Below, piece by piece: positions 58,421 to 64,000 of a stretch of 64,000 nt of DNA (position 1 is its first letter; every line of letters begins with the position of its first letter). The translations under genes and the position numbers were made by a program. The stretch is from the NCBI RefSeq assembly GCF_003171675.1, contig NZ_QFZQ01000013.1, forward strand, positions 21,720 through 85,719, given 5' to 3'. This DNA is from Reichenbachiella versicolor. Its GTDB lineage: Bacteria; Bacteroidota; Bacteroidia; Cytophagales; Cyclobacteriaceae. The notes under the pieces are model-generated. The model saw only the letters and a list, made by a program, of their open reading frames with translations, searched no databases and was not told the origin of the DNA.

Positions 58421-60061
58421 TTAATTCAATACAGCTCTATTACCCTTCCAACCTTCTTTTAATTGGGCTAAGAGTTTAGCTACCAACTCAGGGTTTTGGT
58501 CTGCAATATTAATGGTCTCCAAAGGGTCAATATGATGATCATAAAGTTCAACATATACTGGAATAGCATCTTTATTTCTTCTATCCTGCCAAGAAATGAA
58601 TCTGTATTGATCCGTTCTCATAGAATATCCCATCAAATGGTTTTCAAATAAATCTCTGTCCCACTTTTCTTTTTGTTGTGATATAATTCCTTCCTCTACT
58701 TCTTCAATTAATGGACCAAAGTAAGTCTCTCTCATACCCTGAGATAAAGGGTTTGCTGCCCATTCTCTAAGAGCTGGTGTGGGGAATTGACTGAATACTG
58801 CTTTTTTCCATGGCATAGAAGGATCGTCAACTAATGGTGCAAAACTTTGCCCTTCAACATGCTCTGGAACCGGAATTCCAGCCAACTCACAAAGTGTTGG
58901 ATACATATCTACTAACTCAACCAGTGCATCTGTTTTAAAACCTTTCAATGATGATTTCATACCAGGAGCTGACAATATCAGAGGAACTCTAGTGGATATT
59001 TCATAGTTCGTGGCTTTGCCCCAAATACCCATATCACCTAAATGCCAACCATGATCACTCCAAAGAATAATGATAGTATTATCTCGAATACCAGCTTCTT
59101 CTATAGCCTCTAGCATTCTACCAATCTGAGCATCAACATAACTCACACTCGATAGATAAGCGTGCTTTAGTTTCTTGGCTAAAACTGAATCAATGTCTCC
59201 GCTTTTTGGAATACCGTCACGTACTCTCAACTCAAACGAAGCATGTAAACCCATGGCAGCTCCATTCTTAGGAGAAAACTCTTGTTGGGTCAAAGGTATC
59301 TTTGCCCTATCATATAATTCCCAATATTTTTTAGGGGCTGTCCAATTAAGATGTGGTTGTTTAAAACCTAGCCCTAAAAAAAACGGCTTACCATTTGCAA
59401 CCATCTCCTTCATAGTAGCAATAGCTACATCAGTATTATATCCATCCTCATAGGCTTGATCCGTTACGTCTTCGCATTCATAAGCTGGACCAAGTCCTAG
59501 CCCATAGCTTCCTTTTACGCCATATTTAGCAATAACCTCTTTTCTGTTTTGCTTGAAGATTTCTTGATTTTTCTTAGAGGCATACGCTCCAGGGTTCTTT
59601 TTAGGATCAAACAAGTTTACTTTAACAGGCTCTCTGCTCCAAGATAAAGGGTGGTCTGTAAATCTACCGTGATATATTTTCCCTGAATAAACGGTCTCAT
59701 ATCCAAACTTTTGAAAGTGTTGGGGGAGAGTCACTATATCAGGATTCAGATCTCTGAAGTAAGTGTAATTTTCGATCACATTGATACTCTCTGGTCGTGA
59801 GCCTGTCATTAAACTAGCACGTGATGGACTACATATAGCCTGTTGACAATAAGCTCTATTGAACTGGAGGCCATCAGCGGCCAACTGATCAATATTTGGT
59901 GTTACTGCTACTGATGATCCATAAGTACCTAGCTCGGGACGCATATCATCCACTGCTATAAAAAGAATGTTTGGTTTGATATTTTGTTCCTCAATTCCTT
60001 TTGTTGGTTTACAACTAATAAGTACAACTCCCAGAATCAAGGCTAATTTTAGTTCTCTCAT
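58421..60061 (-). CDS. S1 formylglycine-dependent sulfatase (locus sulfatase 2)
   Basis: This 546-residue sulfatase is anchored as a lipoprotein or exported (lipid cysteine C17 in VVLISCKPT). The formylglycine motif is C77-SPSR in AICSPSRASLMTG, followed by the metal site LFIAVDDMRPELGTYGSS and LWSDHGWHLGDMGIW. The overall type (SRPESINVIENYTYFRDLNP) recalls iduronate-2-sulfatase-like S1_7 enzymes, which occur in carrageenan loci; the substrate is probably a sulfated galactose or anhydrogalactose. It follows AraC 2 by 28 bp. Confidence 0.93.
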   Translation of the reverse strand: MRELKLALILGVVLISCKPTKGIEEQNIKPNILFIAVDDMRPELGTYGSSVAVTPNIDQLAADGLQFNRAYCQQAICSPSRASLMTGSRPESINVIENYTYFRDLNPDIVTLPQHFQKFGYETVYSGKIYHGRFTDHPLSWSREPVKVNLFDPKKNPGAYASKKNQEIFKQNRKEVIAKYGVKGSYGLGLGPAYECEDVTDQAYEDGYNTDVAIATMKEMVANGKPFFLGLGFKQPHLNWTAPKKYWELYDRAKIPLTQQEFSPKNGAAMGLHASFELRVRDGIPKSGDIDSVLAKKLKHAYLSSVSYVDAQIGRMLEAIEEAGIRDNTIIILWSDHGWHLGDMGIWGKATNYEISTRVPLILSAPGMKSSLKGFKTDALVELVDMYPTLCELAGIPVPEHVEGQSFAPLVDDPSMPWKKAVFSQFPTPALREWAANPLSQGMRETYFGPLIEEVEEGIISQQKEKWDRDLFENHLMGYSMRTDQYRFISWQDRRNKDAIPVYVELYDHHIDPLETINIADQNPELVAKLLAQLKEGWKGNRAVLN

Positions 60062-60089
60062 ATTTATAATATTGTCGTTATATAGAAAC

Positions 60090-60959
60090 TTAGAATGATG
60101 CGACCTGCTGAAATAATGTACTTCGGCTATCTGTCCTCAGCATTTTAGGAGACCGACCAGTGACTTTTTTGAATTTTCGGTTAAAATTCGAAATAGAATT
60201 GAACCCTACTGAATGACAAACTTGGGAGATTGTCATATTTTTATTAATTAATAATCTCGTTGCTTGTCGTACCCTTACCTCACTCAAATAGTCAATAAAA
60301 GATCGGTTAGTCATTTTCTTAAAGTATCTACAAAACGAACTTTTAGTAAGACAAGCCATATTGGCTACCTGTTCAAGGTCTATATCCTTATAATAATTAT
60401 CTGATATAAACTTGATTATTTGCTCTATTCGCTCAGTTTCAGTAGACACGTTCGCTCTCATATCTGTTACCGAAATAGTATCCCAGTCGCAATTGCAGAG
60501 ATCATTAAGCACATCGAGCAGACCAATAACCTGACTAACAGGAGCTAGCTGGGGTAAATTCGTTATTTTTGAAAACAGTCCATCTTCTTGAAGAACTCCA
60601 AACTTTAAACCTAATTTTGACTGTTCGAGCATCTTTTGGATACTTCTAAAAATGGGTGTTTGAAAAGTGTCTTTACCTGCAAAATCATCTCTGAATTTTA
60701 TTACGATCGTATTAAGACGGTTTGATACTGTGTCATTTTTCCACAAATGAGGAACATGAGGACCTAAGAGCACTAACTCACCAGCACTGAACTTTTCAAT
60801 TTCATCACCAACATATCTAACTCCTGAACTATCAGGTAAGTATATCAGCTCATACTCTTCATGATGGTGCCAATTGGGCTCATTACAAGGTACTGTCTTT
60901 ATATATGCCTGAATTCCCTGACCTGTCAAGGATGTTTTTTTTAAAGTCCCATAATTCAT
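60090..60959 (-). CDS. AraC-family regulator 2
   Basis: This 289-residue regulator is paralogous to the one at 44733-45578 (both have WHxHxxxELIY, GVRxVGDxxExFxxGxLVLxGPxxPHLW and ISDNYxxDI). The cupin sensor is N-terminal; the two helix-turn-helix motifs (LEQVANMACLTKSSFCRYFKK; TISQVCHSVGFNSISNFNRKFKK) are C-terminal. It leads the transcript AraC 2-sulfatase 2-VOC-DUF4380-GH2 and is divergent from GH127. Direct repeats with 21-bp spacing in the shared region are likely its operator. Confidence 0.93.
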   Translation of the reverse strand: MNYGTLKKTSLTGQGIQAYIKTVPCNEPNWHHHEEYELIYLPDSSGVRYVGDEIEKFSAGELVLLGPHVPHLWKNDTVSNRLNTIVIKFRDDFAGKDTFQTPIFRSIQKMLEQSKLGLKFGVLQEDGLFSKITNLPQLAPVSQVIGLLDVLNDLCNCDWDTISVTDMRANVSTETERIEQIIKFISDNYYKDIDLEQVANMACLTKSSFCRYFKKMTNRSFIDYLSEVRVRQATRLLINKNMTISQVCHSVGFNSISNFNRKFKKVTGRSPKMLRTDSRSTLFQQVASF

Positions 60960-61448
60960 AATCGTTTCTTTTTTGACTACCTAGTTGTAAAGAGTACAAG
61001 TGGAGGTTCTAATTATAAACCAGTTGGAGTCTTTATTCACTCGTGACTCAAAGAAACGAATCCAGTCACCATCTTACTTTTGAATCTGTCTGAAAGGTGT
61101 TTGATTTTGTGAATACATACCAGGTCATATTCTAGATAAGGAAAATAAACCCGCAGTTAGCATCTAAAGTCCATTTAAGTAATCCTCCATCTAATTTGAT
61201 ATATTAAAACAATTGATGAATGGATAAAATCTAAAACATTCGACATTCTGTCAAACACATAGAAGTAGTAAGCTTTTTTCTTTTGAGTTTGACAATGTGA
61301 TTACCGGATTACTTGTACTGGTAAAATCGTAATAGCATTTGATAAACGAGTAATAGCATCATATTAACTCTATTCAGACTTTTGTTAGTGAATATGATAG
61401 ATTCTTCAAATAGGAAATACATAAACGGTAAGAACGAAAATTTATAAG
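60960..61448. other. divergent regulatory region between AraC 2 and GH127
   Basis: This 489-bp gap holds the promoters of both divergent units. The direct repeats at 61329-61359 are the clearest motif. The left part is AT-rich with no clear gene or RNA. Confidence 0.5.
61329..61359 (+). promoter_or_regulatory. two GTAATAGCAT direct repeats, 21-bp spacing
   Basis: GTAATAGCAT occurs at 61329-61338 and 61350-61359, identical 10-mers exactly 21 bp apart (start to start), 89 bp before the GH127 ATG. AraC dimers bind direct half-sites two helical turns apart, which is this geometry. Confidence 0.6.
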
Positions 61449-63530
61449 ATGAAAAATTCAATATTATTTCTACTTGGACTTGCTCTGATGGCTTCTTGCC
61501 AGTCAGTTCAGGTTTCCAACAACTCTACAGCAGACCTTACTCCGTCTACTGTTGATTATAACAACCTCGATAAAAACGCGGGTATTATAAATAATACAAA
61601 TAGCCCCAACGTCAAATTGAAAAGTATTGATATGGGAGATTGTAAATGGACCGAAGGTTTTTGGGCAGATAAATGGAAACTAGCGGAAGAAGTAATGATA
61701 CCACATATGGGAACTCTGCTTAAAGGCGATGTTGGTCATGGGTATAATAACTTTAAAATTGCAGCTGGATTAAAAGAAGGGGAGCATAAAGGCTTTTGGT
61801 GGCATGATGGTGACTTTTTCAAATGGATGGAAGCTAATATGTATTTATATGCTATAAATAAGGATGAAAAAATACTCAATGAACTTGATGAAATCATTGG
61901 GGTAATAGCTAAGGCTCAATTACCAAACGGGTACTCATCAACGCCTGCGATCATAAGAGATGATATAAACCAATATGAAAATAGAAAGTATCATGAAATG
62001 TACAATAGCGGGCACTTGTTCACTTCTGCATGTATTCACTACCGTATAACTGGTAAGACCAATTTTCTAGATGTAGCAGTAAAGCATGCTGACATGCTAT
62101 ATAATCTTTTTCAACCAATGCCAGACAGTTTAAAAAGGTTTGGATTCAATCAAACTCAAATCATGGGATTGGTGGAAATGTACCGTACTACTAAGGATAA
62201 GAGATACCTTGAATTAGCAGAGACTTTTATCAACGTGCGAGGGACATTTGATATAATAGAGGATGAAACTACTAAAGGGTACCCAATCGGTGATATGGTG
62301 CAAGAAAGAGTTCCACTAAGAGAGGAAACAGAAGCGGTAGGGCATGCTGTACTAGCCTTATACTATTATGCAGGAGCTGCTGATGTATATGCCGAGACTG
62401 GTGAACAGGCATTAATTGATGCATTAGACAGACTATGGAACAATGTGACTCAAAAGAAAATGTACCTTACTGGTGCAGTTGGCCAAACTCATTATGGTGC
62501 TTCATCTCGTAAAGACAAAATAGAAGAAGGCTTTATTGATGAATATCAAATGCCTCAAATGACTGCATACAATGAAACTTGTGCTAACATTTGTAATTCT
62601 ATGTTCTCTTACAGAATGCTTGGATTGAAAGGAGAATCAAAATACGCAGACATTATGGAGATGGTTATCCATAATAGCGGTTTGTCAGGAATAAGTATCG
62701 AGGGTAAGGATTATTACTATTCGAATCCTCTAAGAAAAATAGACGGGTCGTTGGACTATTCTAAAATGAATGTTGAGTTTCCTGAAAGACAACCATACTT
62801 GAAGTGCTTTTGTTGTCCTCCAAACCTAGTAAGAACTATTGCAAAATCTCCAGGGTGGGCATATAGCAAGTCTGATAATGGTATTTCTGTCAATCTCTAT
62901 GGTGGCAATGAGTTAAATACAACTTTATTGGACGGGTCTACTATTAAATTATCACAAATAACTGATTATCCTTGGGATGGCTTAGTGAATATAACTGTCC
63001 AAGAATGCAAAGCTGATCCGTTTGATATTTTGCTTAGAGTTCCTAAGTGGGCCGAAGGAGCTACAATAAAAGTAAACGGTCAACCTGTGGAAGCCATTCC
63101 TGGAAATTACTCTATTGTAAAAAGATCTTGGAAGACAGGAGACGTAATCACTATTAATATGCCAATGGATACGAAGTTTGTGGAGGCTCACTCCAGAATT
63201 GAAGAACTTAGAAATCAGGTTGCAGTTCAAAGAGGACCTATAGTATATTGTATTGAATCTGCAGACCTTCCACAGGATACCAATATTGTAGATGTATATA
63301 TAGATGGGACTTCAGATCTTAAACCTGTGTATAAACCTAACTTCTTGGGTGGATTGGCTACTTTGGAAGGTAACGTGCTTATTAGGTCTGATAAAGAAGA
63401 TAAAGAAGCTATGTATCACGCTATAGACAAACCTAAGCTTAAATCAACAAAAGCCTCATTTATTCCATACTACTCATGGAGTAATAGAGGTCAAGGAGAA
63501 ATGACCGTGTTCATGCCTGTTGTCTGGTAA
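61449..63530 (+). CDS. GH127 family lipoprotein glycosidase, possible 3,6-anhydro-D-galactosidase
   Basis: This 693-residue lipoprotein (lipid cysteine C17 in ALMASCQSV) has an (alpha/alpha)6 barrel (~60-470) followed by beta domains. GH127 hydrolases use zinc-bound cysteines; the matching elements are E376 and C378 in AYNETCANIC and C453, C455, C456 in KCFCCPPNLV, of which one is the nucleophile. The founder family member cleaves beta-L-arabinofuranose, but in marine carrageenan loci GH127 enzymes remove alpha-1,3-linked 3,6-anhydro-D-galactose (recalled from the Zobellia work). Context supports the latter. It is divergent from AraC 2 and ends at a terminator. Confidence 0.9.
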   Translation: MKNSILFLLGLALMASCQSVQVSNNSTADLTPSTVDYNNLDKNAGIINNTNSPNVKLKSIDMGDCKWTEGFWADKWKLAEEVMIPHMGTLLKGDVGHGYNNFKIAAGLKEGEHKGFWWHDGDFFKWMEANMYLYAINKDEKILNELDEIIGVIAKAQLPNGYSSTPAIIRDDINQYENRKYHEMYNSGHLFTSACIHYRITGKTNFLDVAVKHADMLYNLFQPMPDSLKRFGFNQTQIMGLVEMYRTTKDKRYLELAETFINVRGTFDIIEDETTKGYPIGDMVQERVPLREETEAVGHAVLALYYYAGAADVYAETGEQALIDALDRLWNNVTQKKMYLTGAVGQTHYGASSRKDKIEEGFIDEYQMPQMTAYNETCANICNSMFSYRMLGLKGESKYADIMEMVIHNSGLSGISIEGKDYYYSNPLRKIDGSLDYSKMNVEFPERQPYLKCFCCPPNLVRTIAKSPGWAYSKSDNGISVNLYGGNELNTTLLDGSTIKLSQITDYPWDGLVNITVQECKADPFDILLRVPKWAEGATIKVNGQPVEAIPGNYSIVKRSWKTGDVITINMPMDTKFVEAHSRIEELRNQVAVQRGPIVYCIESADLPQDTNIVDVYIDGTSDLKPVYKPNFLGGLATLEGNVLIRSDKEDKEAMYHAIDKPKLKSTKASFIPYYSWSNRGQGEMTVFMPVVW

Positions 63531-63561
63531 AAGAAATAAATTAGTAGTTTATATTGTCAAA

Positions 63562-63595
63562 AAAGAGGCTGTCTAAGTAGTGTGACAGCCTCTTT
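63562..63595 (+). terminator. terminator after GH127
   Basis: A 12-bp perfect inverted repeat (AAAGAGGCTGTC, ten-base loop, GACAGCCTCTTT) 31 bp after the stop, followed by GATTT. It should end the GH127 transcript. Confidence 0.85.
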
Positions 63596-63951
63596 GATTT
63601 CTGACTCATATCAGATACATCCATTCTAAAAACTACCTTCTTACTGAACTTGGAATTTCATCAAACTATATTCCAAAAGGAACAGGATTGGTAAACAAAA
63701 ACTAGAATTCCAAAGCAGATTTACTAAAAAGATTATCTTCTATCAATCGATTTCCCCTATACTACCTCAAAAGGGTAATCTCATCCAATCCAATTTCATA
63801 CTAGGGATCTATCTTTAATAATCCCTCTTCTAAAATTTACACACTACAAAAACTGCCACTAAGCTTTAAATTGCATAAAACTTTCATGAATAAGGGAATT
63901 CACCCACAGGCATGAAACTCGTTTTAAATAGAAACCAAACTATAAAACGAT
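63596..63951. other. non-coding stretch before the IS110-like gene
   Basis: This 356-bp AT-rich stretch has no clear frame. If the following gene is an IS110 transposase, its left end lies in this stretch, where IS110-group elements carry a non-coding end. I cannot place the exact IS boundary: these elements have no long terminal inverted repeats. Confidence 0.4.
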
Positions 63952-64000
63952 ATGTCTACAGTAGAATTCCCTCAGCTAATTGAACGCGGTTGTGGCCTGG
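63952..64000 (+). mobile_element. start of a probable IS110-family transposase (partial)
   Basis: The ATG at 63952 opens a frame MSTVEFPQLIERGCGL that runs off the window. The ERGCGL, to be followed by an aspartate-valine-histidine-lysine in typical members, is the start seen in many IS110-family DEDD transposases (IERGCGLDVHK type). Only 16 residues are visible, so the family is a pattern-memory call. It marks the right end of the polysaccharide locus here. Confidence 0.55.

Noticed and set aside
61449..63530. Naming the GH127 protein a beta-L-arabinofuranosidase
   Set aside because: That is the founder activity, but the neighbouring carrageenan-type genes favour anhydrogalactose; the family is called and the substrate left open.

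Overview
The window comes from an AT-rich chromosome of a marine Bacteroidota, most likely the order Cytophagales (a Reichenbachiella-like organism is a guess from overall flavour, not a measurement). The evidence is a SusC/SusD pair, a hybrid two-component sensor of the Bacteroidota type, C-terminal type IX secretion (T9SS) tails on three secreted proteins, sulfatases, and an NrtR/AraR-like Nudix-fold regulator. No tRNA, rRNA or CRISPR array was seen.

Left part, 1-20.4 kb, is mostly housekeeping. A complex I block nuoH-I-J-K-L-M-N (minus strand, start codons overlapping or abutting stops, nuoN cut by the window edge) follows murI rather than nuoG. NuoI carries an unusual Lys/Pro-rich repeat tail. 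Then come a Crp/Fnr-type regulator with a secreted SRPBCC protein, a RidA-family protein, unknown secreted proteins, a cystathionine beta-synthase-like enzyme, a two-gene unknown envelope unit, tex, a TlpA-like thioredoxin, and a TetR regulator with an alpha/beta hydrolase behind a 32-bp perfect palindrome.

Middle part, 20.4-32.3 kb: a galE-galK-galT operon (minus) faces a divergent NrtR-like regulator whose Nudix box is degenerate, making it a candidate galactose regulator. An M4 metalloprotease exported by T9SS follows. Next is a sulfur unit (persulfide dioxygenase-rhodanese fusion, rhodanese, two YeeE/YedE halves, a small membrane protein) with a Crp/Fnr-type palindrome upstream, then thioredoxin and a periplasmic rhodanese.

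Right part, 32.3-63.5 kb, is a polysaccharide utilization locus whose content fits kappa-carrageenan. It has a GH16 whose sequence closely recalls kappa-carrageenase, a second GH16 with binding modules, SusC/SusD and a surface lipoprotein, two S1 sulfatases each preceded by a paralogous AraC regulator, a GH2 beta-galactosidase, a GH127 enzyme (in such loci these can remove 3,6-anhydro-D-galactose), a hybrid two-component sensor, an FG-GAP/ASPIC protein, a DUF4380-like secreted protein and a small VOC protein. The inferred flow is: surface GH16 enzymes cut the chain, SusCD imports oligosaccharides, sulfatases desulfate them, GH127 and GH2 release anhydrogalactose and galactose, and galEKT takes up the galactose. 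The anhydrogalactose catabolic enzymes are not in the window. The last 49 bases begin what looks like an IS110-family transposase.

The most interesting non-coding signals are two 10-bp direct repeats spaced exactly 21 bp upstream of GH127 (AraC-operator geometry), a pair of similar ~75-nt intergenic elements next to the two GH16 genes, and the TetR and persulfide-operon palindromes.
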